From NCBI GenBank assembly GCA_902462475.1, contig CABQCB010000064.1, positions 1 to 8,220 on the forward strand: a stretch of 8,220 nt of DNA, given 5' to 3'. Shown here in pieces: positions 1-5,870 of the stretch. The stretch is from an uncultured Oscillibacter sp. GTDB lineage: Bacteria; Bacillota_A; Clostridia; Oscillospirales; Oscillospiraceae. The notes beneath the pieces were generated by a model. That model saw only the letters and a program-made list of their open reading frames with translations. It was not told the DNA's origin and did no database searches. The position numbers and the translations under genes are program-made. Positions within the stretch are counted from its first letter, which is position 1. Each line of letters begins with the position of its first letter.

Positions 1-11
1 TTTTGATGCAG

Positions 12-752
12 TTACTCTTGCAAAGCGGGATTCCTTTCTCCATAGCGCTCCGCCCAGTAGGCAGCGCTGGATTCCAGATAGCCGCACGCCTGTTCGTCAG
101 CATCGGAAGCTGCGGGCAGATCCATGCCCTCCTCCCACAGCAAAACCGCATTCTCACCCTGACCATACCAAACGCGTTTGACTTCCGCCGCTCCCTGAAA
201 CTCCGCATTCCCGGATACCCATTCCAGATCCAGAATTCTGTCCATATTCGAGGGGGAATTGCCCTCCCATCTCCTTTCCGTAATCAATGCCCGGATCGGG
301 ATGCAATACATATTCCCTTCGTCGTCGTATTCATAATTGATCTGGTGGAGTCCCAGATCGTCGTCAATATAGAAGTGGTACAGGATCCGTCCGTCCCGCA
401 GCTGCCGCACATTGGTGATCTCAATTTTGGCCGGATCCACCGGGAACAGATTCAGCTGCGTAGCCGCTGCCCACAGACCCGCCAGCACCGCGCACACCGC
501 CGCCGCGATGATCGCCCCTTTCCACCAAGCCCGGCGCCGGTCCTTTTTCCACTCCCGGGAAATGGCCCGTACCGGCGATGCCTCATCGGGGACGAGGGGC
601 TCCGCCTCCGGCAGGGGCGCGTCCATGGCGTCCAGCTCCGCCCGGCAATCCGGGCACGTCTTCAGATGTTCCTCCACCGCCGCCCGGCTGGCCTGGGAAC
701 AGGCTCCGTCGTGATAAAGGGGCAGCAGATCCCGTATGATCTCACAGTCCAT
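12..752 (-). CDS. Membrane-anchored zinc-finger (zf-HC2/ZAS) anti-sigma factor
   Basis: Predicted regulator that holds the adjacent ECF sigma factor inactive at the membrane until an external signal arrives. The 246-residue protein begins with a ZAS-type zinc-binding domain: Cys3 plus His29-x3-Cys33-x2-Cys36, the ligand layout known from RsiW-like anti-sigma factors. The start resembles the common clostridial pattern DCEIIRDLLPLY. A linker (about 44-75) ends in a basic stretch, followed by one membrane helix at about 79-98. Residues 99-246 should be extracytoplasmic by the positive-inside rule; I do not recognise this domain. It has two cysteines (150 and 223) that could form a disulfide. The ATG start follows an AAGGAGGG ribosome binding site inside the end of the sigma gene, and the two genes overlap by 11 bases, so translation is probably coupled. 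The gene ends with TAA near the window edge, and further operon members may lie beyond it. The class is sure; the signal is unknown. Confidence 0.88.
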   Translation of the reverse strand: MDCEIIRDLLPLYHDGACSQASRAAVEEHLKTCPDCRAELDAMDAPLPEAEPLVPDEASPVRAISREWKKDRRRAWWKGAIIAAAVCAVLAGLWAAATQLNLFPVDPAKIEITNVRQLRDGRILYHFYIDDDLGLHQINYEYDDEGNMYCIPIRALITERRWEGNSPSNMDRILDLEWVSGNAEFQGAAEVKRVWYGQGENAVLLWEEGMDLPAASDADEQACGYLESSAAYWAERYGERNPALQE

Positions 753-1215
753 CCAATCCCTCCTTCAATTTTGCCCGGGCACGGAAATAGGTCACCCGCG
801 CCCAGCTCTCCGTCTTGCCGAACAATTCCCCGATCTGGGAAAAGGGCAGCTCTCCGAACGTCCGCAGGGAGAACACCTCCTTGTAGGGCTCCGGCAGGCC
901 GTGGAGCAGCCGGTGCAGCTGCCGGGCCGTCTCCTGCCGGGTGAAGCCCTCCTCAATGCCGCCGTCCCCCCGCTCCGCGGCGTCCTCTGTGTATTTGGCC
1001 CGCTCCCGGCACAGCGTCAGGTACTGGTTGCGGGCGATGCGGCACAGCCACAGCCGCAGGGGGCACTGTCCCCGGAAGCTGTCGATGGCGGTCAGCGCCT
1101 TGAAAAATGTCTCCTGAGTCACCTCTTCGGCCGTATGGGCATCCCGGCTCAGGGCCAGCACATAGCGGTACACATCCGCAAAGTATTGGCGGTACACCGC
1201 CTCAAATTCCTCCAC
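742..1215 (-). CDS. ECF-type RNA polymerase sigma factor (sigma-70 family)
   Basis: An extracytoplasmic-function sigma factor that directs RNA polymerase to a small stress regulon. It has 157 residues, typical of ECF factors, with only regions 2 and 4. Region 2 spans about residues 4-72 and includes the core-binding and -10 recognition segment around AEEVTQETFFKAL. A short acidic linker follows. Region 4 spans about 100-155, with the helix-turn-helix around FSQIGELFGKTESWARV. The start is GTG at 1215, chosen because AGGAGG (1223-1228) lies 7 bases upstream and the protein begins directly with region 2. The nearby ATG at 1231 is excluded because it meets a stop after three codons. The gene overlaps the anti-sigma gene by 11 bases, the usual sigma/anti-sigma operon. 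A motif resembling ECF promoters lies just upstream, suggesting self-activation. Which stress it answers cannot be read from the sequence. Confidence 0.92.
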   Translation of the reverse strand: MEEFEAVYRQYFADVYRYVLALSRDAHTAEEVTQETFFKALTAIDSFRGQCPLRLWLCRIARNQYLTLCRERAKYTEDAAERGDGGIEEGFTRQETARQLHRLLHGLPEPYKEVFSLRTFGELPFSQIGELFGKTESWARVTYFRARAKLKEGLDGL

Positions 1216-1222
1216 CCGCTCA

Positions 1223-1228
1223 CCTCCT
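1223..1228 (-). promoter_or_regulatory. Ribosome binding site of the ECF sigma gene (decides GTG start)
   Basis: A perfect AGGAGG on the minus strand, 7 bases from the GTG at 1215. It fixes the non-ATG start. The only ATG nearby (1231-1229) opens a three-codon frame, ATG AGG AGG TGA, that contains the binding site itself and cannot start the sigma gene. Confidence 0.75.
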
Positions 1229-1235
1229 CATGCAA

Positions 1236-1263
1236 TAGACGCGCAGATCCCCGGTTCGTTACA
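1236..1263 (-). promoter_or_regulatory. Probable ECF sigma-dependent (autoregulatory) promoter
   Basis: On the minus strand, TGTAAC (1263-1258), a 16-base spacer, then CGTCTA (1241-1236). The Bacillus ECF consensus is near TGAAAC, 16-17 bases, CGTC/CGTA, so this is one mismatch in the -35 and a full match in the -10 core. Transcription would begin about 1229-1232, leaving a leader of only about 15 bases that starts at the ribosome binding site. Its place directly in front of a sigma/anti-sigma operon is where self-activating ECF promoters normally sit. The match is seen directly; recognition by this particular sigma factor is inferred. Confidence 0.6.
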
Positions 1264-1304
1264 ATCTTTTTGTTCTCTCTGCTTGTCCGCGGGAAAAAGG
1301 CACG

Positions 1305-1333
1305 TTGTGTTTCTGAAAAAAATATTATATAAT
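1305..1333 (+). promoter_or_regulatory. Sigma-A-type promoter for recG-brnQ
   Basis: TTGTGT at 1305-1310, a 17-base spacer, and a perfect TATAAT at 1328-1333, within a distinctly AT-rich stretch between GC-rich genes. The -35 matches TTGACA in only three positions, so the -10 carries most of the signal. The start point would be about 1340, giving a leader of roughly 27 bases before the recG ATG. Because transcription begins near 1340, the in-frame ATG at 1283 cannot be the recG start. Confidence 0.65.
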
Positions 1334-1366
1334 AAATGTCTATCTATCCGGGAGAGGAGGACCCCC

Positions 1367-3415
1367 ATGGCGGATCTGGACACCAGCGTACAGTATATCC
1401 ACGGCATCGGGCCGGCCCGGGCCAAGAGCCTCGAAAAGCTGGGCATCACCACCCTGGGTGAGCTCATCTCCTGGTTCCCCCGGCGCTACGAGGACCGCAG
1501 TGCCGTCCGCCGCATTGCCGATCTGGAGGCGGGAGAGAGCGCCTGCGTGGAGGCCATGATCGCCTCGCCGCCCACGCTGTCCCACATCCGCAAGGGGATG
1601 GACCTCATCAAGGTCCGGGCCGTAGACGAAAGCGGCGTGCTGGACGTGACCTTTTTCAACCAGACCTGGCTGAAAGATAACCTCCACCAGGGCCAGACGT
1701 ATCTTTTTTACGGCCGGGCCGAAGGGAATCTTCTTCGCAAACAGATGGCCTCCCCGGTGGTGGAGCCGGTGGGCCGCCGGGAGCAGACCGGGCGCATCGT
1801 CCCCATCTACCCGCTGACCGCCGGCGTCAGCCAGCTGATGCTCTCCCGGTCCATCCGCCAGGGGCTGGACGCGTGCGCCGCCATTTTGCCCGACGCCCTG
1901 CCGGACGACGTACGGCAGGCCCACGCGCTCTGCCGCATCGGCTTTGCCTATGAGAACATTCACTTTCCCGCTTCGCCGGAGGCGCTGGAGCTGGCCCGCA
2001 GACGGCTGGCCTTTGAGGAGCTGTTCCTCTTTTCCCTGGGCCTGGCCCAGCTGCGCAGCCGGCGGGAGGTGGTGGAGATCCCTCCCTGTCCCGCGGTGGA
2101 CATGGCACCCTTTTACGCCGCCCTGCCCTTCACCCTCACCGACGCTCAGCGCCGCTGTGTGGATGAGGCCCTTTCAGACATGCGCGCCGGCCGGCCCATG
2201 AACCGGCTCTGCCAGGGCGACGTGGGCTCCGGTAAGACCATGGTGGCCGCCGCCTGCGCCTATTTTGTGGCCAAGGGCGGCCGTCAGGCGGCGCTGATGG
2301 CCCCCACGGAGATCCTGGCCCAGCAGCACTATGAGGGCCTGGCCCCCCTGCTGGAAGGACTGGGCATCCGCTGCGCGCTGCTGACCGGCTCCACCTCCGC
2401 CAAGGTAAAGCGCTCCGTCGGCGCCCAGCTGGCCGCCGGGGAAATTGGCTTTGTGATCGGCACCCACGCCCTTTTATCCCAGGGAGTGGAATTTTCCGAC
2501 CTGGGTCTGGTGGTCACCGACGAGCAGCACCGCTTCGGTGTGGCCCAGCGGGCCTCCCTGGCCGCCAAGGGCACCCATCCCCACACGCTGGTCATGTCCG
2601 CCACCCCGATCCCGCGGACCCTGGCCCTGATTTTGTACGGCGATCTGGATGTATCTATTATCGACCAGCTGCCCCCCGGCCGCAAGGCCGTGGAGACTTT
2701 CGCCGTGCCCGGCAGCTACCATGCCCGGATCTACGCCTTTTTGCGCAAACAGGTGGCCGAGGGGCGGCAGGCCTACATCGTCTGTCCCATGGTGGAGGAG
2801 GCGGACGAGCCCGGCGACGAGCGCAAGGCCGTCACCGCCTATGCCCAGAAGCTCCGCCAGGAGGTGTTCCCGGATCTTCGCATCGCCGTGGTCCACGGAA
2901 AGATGAAGCCCAAGGAAAAAGAGAAGGTCATGTCGGCCTTCTCCGCCGGAGATGCGGACATTCTGGTGTCCACCACCGTCATCGAAGTAGGTGTGGACGT
3001 GCCCAACGCGTCCGTCATGGTGGTGGAAAACGCGGAGCGCTTCGGCCTCAGCCAGCTCCACCAGCTGCGCGGCCGGGTAGGCCGGGGCAGCCACCAGTCC
3101 TACTGTATTCTGATCTCGGACAACCAAAATGAGGAGACCCGCCAGCGGCTCAAGGTCATGACAAAGACCAACGACGGCTTCCGCATCGCCGAGGAGGACC
3201 TGCGGCTGCGTGGCCCCGGCGACTTCTTCGGCCAGCGCCAGCACGGACTGCCGGGGCTGCGGGTGGCCGACATCGGTTGCGACACCCAGCTTCTGCGCCA
3301 GGCCCAGGCCGCCGCAGAGGACCTGCTCTCCCGTGACCCCAAGCTTTCCACCTGTCCCGCCACGGCGGAGCAGGTGAAGCGGCTTTTCACCCAGAAGGGC
3401 GACAGCCTGAACTAA
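1367..3415 (+). CDS. recG: ATP-dependent DNA helicase RecG
   Basis: RecG drives branch migration and regression of stalled replication forks and Holliday junctions, using ATP in the cytoplasm. The protein has 682 residues, close to the usual 680-700. The N-terminal part (to about 260) is the wedge/OB region, opening with a helix-hairpin-helix-like YIHGIGPARAKSLEKLGI. Helicase motifs follow in order: Walker A GDVGSGKT at 284-291 (Lys290), DEQH at 385-388 followed by RFG, SATPIPRT at 411-418, the ILVSTTVIEVGVDVPNA segment, and QLRGRVGRG at 566-574. The RecG-specific C-terminal TRG region (DGFRIAEEDLRLRGPGDFFGQRQHG) follows. The ATG at 1367 was chosen because AGGAGG ends 6 bases before it and the family N-terminus begins there. 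An upstream in-frame ATG at 1283 adds 28 unrelated residues and lies before the predicted transcription start. brnQ follows after 24 bases without a terminator. No defects seen. Confidence 0.97.
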   Translation: MADLDTSVQYIHGIGPARAKSLEKLGITTLGELISWFPRRYEDRSAVRRIADLEAGESACVEAMIASPPTLSHIRKGMDLIKVRAVDESGVLDVTFFNQTWLKDNLHQGQTYLFYGRAEGNLLRKQMASPVVEPVGRREQTGRIVPIYPLTAGVSQLMLSRSIRQGLDACAAILPDALPDDVRQAHALCRIGFAYENIHFPASPEALELARRRLAFEELFLFSLGLAQLRSRREVVEIPPCPAVDMAPFYAALPFTLTDAQRRCVDEALSDMRAGRPMNRLCQGDVGSGKTMVAAACAYFVAKGGRQAALMAPTEILAQQHYEGLAPLLEGLGIRCALLTGSTSAKVKRSVGAQLAAGEIGFVIGTHALLSQGVEFSDLGLVVTDEQHRFGVAQRASLAAKGTHPHTLVMSATPIPRTLALILYGDLDVSIIDQLPPGRKAVETFAVPGSYHARIYAFLRKQVAEGRQAYIVCPMVEEADEPGDERKAVTAYAQKLRQEVFPDLRIAVVHGKMKPKEKEKVMSAFSAGDADILVSTTVIEVGVDVPNASVMVVENAERFGLSQLHQLRGRVGRGSHQSYCILISDNQNEETRQRLKVMTKTNDGFRIAEEDLRLRGPGDFFGQRQHGLPGLRVADIGCDTQLLRQAQAAAEDLLSRDPKLSTCPATAEQVKRLFTQKGDSLN

Positions 3416-3439
3416 AGAAAAATTTGAGAGGAGACCCAC

Positions 3440-4792
3440 ATGGACAGAAAACTCACCGCAAAGGAATACCTTTTCCTTTCCTCCATGCTCTTCGGCCTGT
3501 TTTTCGGGGCCGGCAACCTGATCTTCCCCGTCCACATGGGGCAGCAGTCCGGCTCCGCCGTATGGGCTGCCGCCGCCGGTTTCTGTCTTACCGGCGTAGG
3601 TCTGCCCCTTTTGGGCATCGCCGCCCTGGGTGCCTCCCGCAGCGACGGTCTTTTTGAGCTGAGCTCTCTGGTGGGCCGCAAATACAGCTACTTTTTCACC
3701 TGTCTTCTGTACCTGACCATCGGGCCCCTGTTCGCCATTCCCCGCACGGCCACGGTCTCCTTCTCCGTGGGCATCCAGCCCCTGCTTCCCCAGGAGCACA
3801 CCCAGCTGGCGCTGTGCATTTTCTCAGCGCTGTTCTTTTTGATCGTGCTGTACTTCTCCCTGCGTCCCTCCGGCATCCTCACCTGGGTAGGCAAGATCCT
3901 CAACCCGTTGTTTTTGCTGTTTCTGGCCATTCTCACCGTCACCGCCCTGGTCCAGCCCATGAGCGCCGTCAGCGCCTCGGAGCCCACCGGCGCCTACGCC
4001 ACAGGCAGCCTCTTCCAGGGCTTTTTGGACGGCTATAACACCATGGACGCCCCGGCGGCCCTGGCGTTCGGCATCGTGCTCATCACCGCCATCCGCCAGC
4101 TTGGCGTCCAGTCCCCCGGCGCCACCTCGATCTGCACGGTCAAGGCGGGCTTTTTCAGCTCCCTGCTCATGGCCGGCATCTACGTGATGCTCGCCGTGGT
4201 GGGTGCCCAGTCCCGGGCCGTGTACGGCATCTGCGTTGACGGCGGTGAGGCCCTCTACCGGATCGCCACCCACTACTTCGGCACCTTCGGCGGCGTACTG
4301 CTGGGCGTGACGGTGACGTTCGCCTGCCTCAAGACTGCCATCGGCCTCATCACCTCCTGTGCGGCGACCTTTGAAGAGCTGTTCCCCCGCACCTTCAGCT
4401 ACAAGACCTACGCGGTGGTGTTCTGCCTGTTCTCCTTCGTCGTGGCCAACTTCGGCCTCAGCCAGATCATCCTCTTCTCCCTGCCGGTACTCATGTTCCT
4501 CTATCCTTTGACCATCACGCTGACGTTGCTGGGCCTCTTCGGCCGGTGGTTCGGCTATGACCGGCGGGTGTTCGTGGCCGTGACGGTGCCCACCGCCCTG
4601 GCCGCCGCCCTGGACTTTCTCCGCTCTTTGCCCGCCGGTGCCCAGGAAGTGCTCCACACCCAGGTGATCCTGGAGCCCGCGGCCCAGGTGCTGCCCTTCT
4701 TCTCCCAGGGCATGGGCTGGGTCATTCCCGCCTGCCTGGGCCTTGTGGTGGGACTGGCGCTCCATGTTCTCTCCCCCAAAAAGGCTTCGTGA
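3440..4792 (+). CDS. brnQ: BrnQ/LIVCS-family branched-chain amino acid transporter
   Basis: A secondary transporter of the inner membrane that takes up leucine, isoleucine and valine with a cation, normally Na+ (family knowledge; the coupling ion is not visible here). It has 450 residues, against about 440 for E. coli BrnQ. The N-terminal signature FGLFFGAGNLIFP lies in the first membrane helix, as is typical for this family. About 12 hydrophobic segments can be counted, at roughly 11-30, 36-60, 78-102, 118-140, 146-168, 205-224, 230-258, 280-308, 320-342, 343-368, 374-392 and 420-446. The start ATG has a GAGAGGAG ribosome binding site about 7 bases upstream. The gene lies 24 bases after recG in the same direction with no terminator or separate promoter visible, so it is probably co-transcribed. 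No T-box or leucine-responsive leader is seen in the short gap. It ends just before the shared terminator. Family sure; substrate preference inferred. Confidence 0.93.
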   Translation: MDRKLTAKEYLFLSSMLFGLFFGAGNLIFPVHMGQQSGSAVWAAAAGFCLTGVGLPLLGIAALGASRSDGLFELSSLVGRKYSYFFTCLLYLTIGPLFAIPRTATVSFSVGIQPLLPQEHTQLALCIFSALFFLIVLYFSLRPSGILTWVGKILNPLFLLFLAILTVTALVQPMSAVSASEPTGAYATGSLFQGFLDGYNTMDAPAALAFGIVLITAIRQLGVQSPGATSICTVKAGFFSSLLMAGIYVMLAVVGAQSRAVYGICVDGGEALYRIATHYFGTFGGVLLGVTVTFACLKTAIGLITSCAATFEELFPRTFSYKTYAVVFCLFSFVVANFGLSQIILFSLPVLMFLYPLTITLTLLGLFGRWFGYDRRVFVAVTVPTALAAALDFLRSLPAGAQEVLHTQVILEPAAQVLPFFSQGMGWVIPACLGLVVGLALHVLSPKKAS

Positions 4793-4799
4793 ATCTGAC

Positions 4800-4840
4800 A
4801 AAAAAGCGCCGTGCATCGGAAGATGCACGGCACTTTTTTT
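4800..4840. terminator. Bidirectional intrinsic terminator between convergent operons
   Basis: A perfect 10-bp stem (4808-4817 with 4822-4831) closed by a GGAA loop, flanked by six A residues (4800-4805) and seven T residues (4834-4840). A further G-C pair beyond one mismatch and A-T pairing extend the hairpin. Read on either strand it gives a GC-rich hairpin followed by a U-tract. It therefore ends both the recG-brnQ transcript and the mtaB-yfbR-FCD transcript. The T-run reaches into the TAA stop codon of the FCD gene. Confidence 0.93.
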
Positions 4841-5267
4841 ACAGGTGCCCCCGGTTCAGCTCCCGGGTATAGAGCCTGGTCACATACTGCATGTGGGAGC
4901 GCATGGCCTGCTCCGCCCGCTCCGGCTCGTTGGCCAGGATCGCCACCATGATGTTCCAGTGCTGGCTGGCGGACTGGTCGTCCACCTCCGGCAAAAGGGC
5001 CCGGTTGCGGCTGAGGTACTCGGTGATCTGCACCATCAGGCTCTGAAGGCTGCGGCGCAGATACTCATTGTCGGCGATGTCCGCCACCGCCAGGTGGAAG
5101 TCAAAGTCCCGCTCCAGCTGGTAGTCCACATCCCGGGCAATGGCATAGCTGAGGGGCTGGCGCAGCTTATCCCCGTCCGCCGCCACGGCCTTCTGGGCCG
5201 CCAGATACACCAGGGCGCATTCCAATGCCGCGCGGGTCTCCAATAGCTTTTCAAAATGGGATTCCAT
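4839..5267 (-). CDS. Stand-alone FCD domain protein (GntR/FadR-type regulator lacking its DNA-binding half)
   Basis: A 142-residue, all-helical protein corresponding to the FCD ligand-binding domain of FadR-type GntR regulators, which normally follows an N-terminal winged helix of about 70 residues. That part is absent: the protein begins right at the usual domain junction (FEKLLETRAALE). The four residues that commonly bind a metal in FCD domains are all present by position: Asp54 and His58 (DFDFH), His103 (QHWNIMVAIL) and His125 (MRSHMQYV). The fold core therefore looks intact, and the protein may still bind a small carboxylate-like ligand and dimerise. The ATG at 5267 has its own AAGGAG site (5274-5279) 6 bases upstream, so this is a designed start and not a fragment. 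It is third in the mtaB-yfbR operon, 18 bases after yfbR and in frame with it. Function unknown: possibly a ligand sensor or dimerisation partner of a full-length GntR protein, or a decaying regulator. Confidence 0.8.
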   Translation of the reverse strand: MESHFEKLLETRAALECALVYLAAQKAVAADGDKLRQPLSYAIARDVDYQLERDFDFHLAVADIADNEYLRRSLQSLMVQITEYLSRNRALLPEVDDQSASQHWNIMVAILANEPERAEQAMRSHMQYVTRLYTRELNRGHL

Positions 5268-5273
5268 ATCCGT

Positions 5274-5279
5274 CTCCTT
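5274..5279 (-). promoter_or_regulatory. Ribosome binding site of the FCD gene
   Basis: AAGGAG on the minus strand, 6 bases before the ATG at 5267 and inside the 18-base gap after the yfbR stop. It supports independent translation of the FCD domain and argues that the missing DNA-binding region was not lost through a simple frameshift in this genome. Confidence 0.7.
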
Positions 5280-5285
5280 CCCCGG

Positions 5286-5870
5286 TCACTTCAGCTGGTC
5301 CAGTGTCAGGGAGAAACTGTCCAGGAACGTGTCCATAAAATATTGTACTTCCGGCAGGCCATAGCTCTCCAGGGCCGCGCGGGTCTGCTGTGCCGCCTGG
5401 CGGAACTCCCCGTTGCCCGCCTTGAGCTCCTCCAGGCACTTGATATAAGCCGAGAGCTTGTCCGCCGCCTTCACCAGTGCCGCTGTCTCGCTGTCGCGCT
5501 CTGCCAGCACGGGCTCGTAGGCCCCCCGCAGTGCCGGCGGCACCATGTCCAAAAGCCGCCGGGCCGCATCGGCCTCCACGTCCTTGTAGGCCGTGCGGAT
5601 GGCGGGATTCATGTACTTGATGGGGGTGGGCATATCGCCGGTGAAGATCTCTCCGGCATCGTGATAGAGCGCCGCCACCGCCACGGCCCCGGCGTCCACG
5701 CTGCCGCCGAAGCACTGGTTGCGGATCACCGCCAAGGCGTGGGCCAGCACCGCCACCTGGTGGCTGTGCTCCTGGACGTTTTCCGGCGCCGTGTTGCGCA
5801 TGAGCGCCCAGCGCTGGATGAAGCGCATGCGGAATATGTAGGCAAAAAAATGGCTCTTCAACGGCCTCAC
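5286..5870 (-). CDS. yfbR: YfbR-type 5'-deoxynucleotidase (HD domain phosphohydrolase)
   Basis: Removes phosphate from deoxyribonucleoside 5'-monophosphates and helps balance dNTP pools; a metal-dependent cytoplasmic HD-domain enzyme. The 194-residue protein follows E. coli YfbR (199 residues) almost end to end. All its key residues are found: Arg20-Trp21, His35 (NVQEHS), the His70-Asp71 pair with Glu74 (YHDAGEIFTGD), Asp79, the PTPIKY segment, and Asp137 (KAADKLSAYIKCLEEL). Start: the GTG at 5870 overlaps the mtaB stop by 4 bases (GTGA), a classic coupled junction, but has almost no ribosome binding site at proper spacing. The TTG at 5861 (beginning KSHFFAY) lies 8 bases after GAGGAG and matches the E. 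coli N-terminus slightly better, so it may be the true start, giving 191 residues. It sits between mtaB and the FCD gene in one operon. Function sure from residue conservation; the exact start is open. Confidence 0.93.
   Translation of the reverse strand: MRPLKSHFFAYIFRMRFIQRWALMRNTAPENVQEHSHQVAVLAHALAVIRNQCFGGSVDAGAVAVAALYHDAGEIFTGDMPTPIKYMNPAIRTAYKDVEADAARRLLDMVPPALRGAYEPVLAERDSETAALVKAADKLSAYIKCLEELKAGNGEFRQAAQQTRAALESYGLPEVQYFMDTFLDSFSLTLDQLK

Noticed and set aside
3..944. Long open frame (313 codons) on the plus strand opposite the anti-sigma gene
   Set aside because: It is antisense to two well-supported genes, is rich in Pro, Arg and Gly as GC-rich shadow frames are, has no ribosome binding site, and resembles no family.
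1220..1231. Tiny frame ATG AGG AGG TGA upstream of the sigma gene, a possible regulatory minigene
   Set aside because: It is simply the AGGAGG ribosome binding site preceded by AT and followed by TGA. It has no binding site of its own and very little leader.
1283..1366. 28-residue N-terminal extension of RecG from an upstream ATG
   Set aside because: The codons include the recG -10 box and lie before the predicted transcription start, and the AGGAGG site points to the ATG at 1367.
2474..3799. 441-codon open frame on the minus strand across recG and brnQ
   Set aside because: It spans two clear genes on the other strand, has low-complexity Gly/His/Gln-rich composition from reversed GC-rich codons, and shows no promoter or start signal.
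3824..4828. 334-codon minus-strand frame opposite brnQ
   Set aside because: Antisense shadow with His/Gly/Glu-rich reversed composition. It would begin inside the bidirectional terminator.
5286..5290. Selenocysteine recoding at the yfbR TGA
   Set aside because: No convincing hairpin follows the TGA, the next gene has its own ribosome binding site, and YfbR proteins normally end here.
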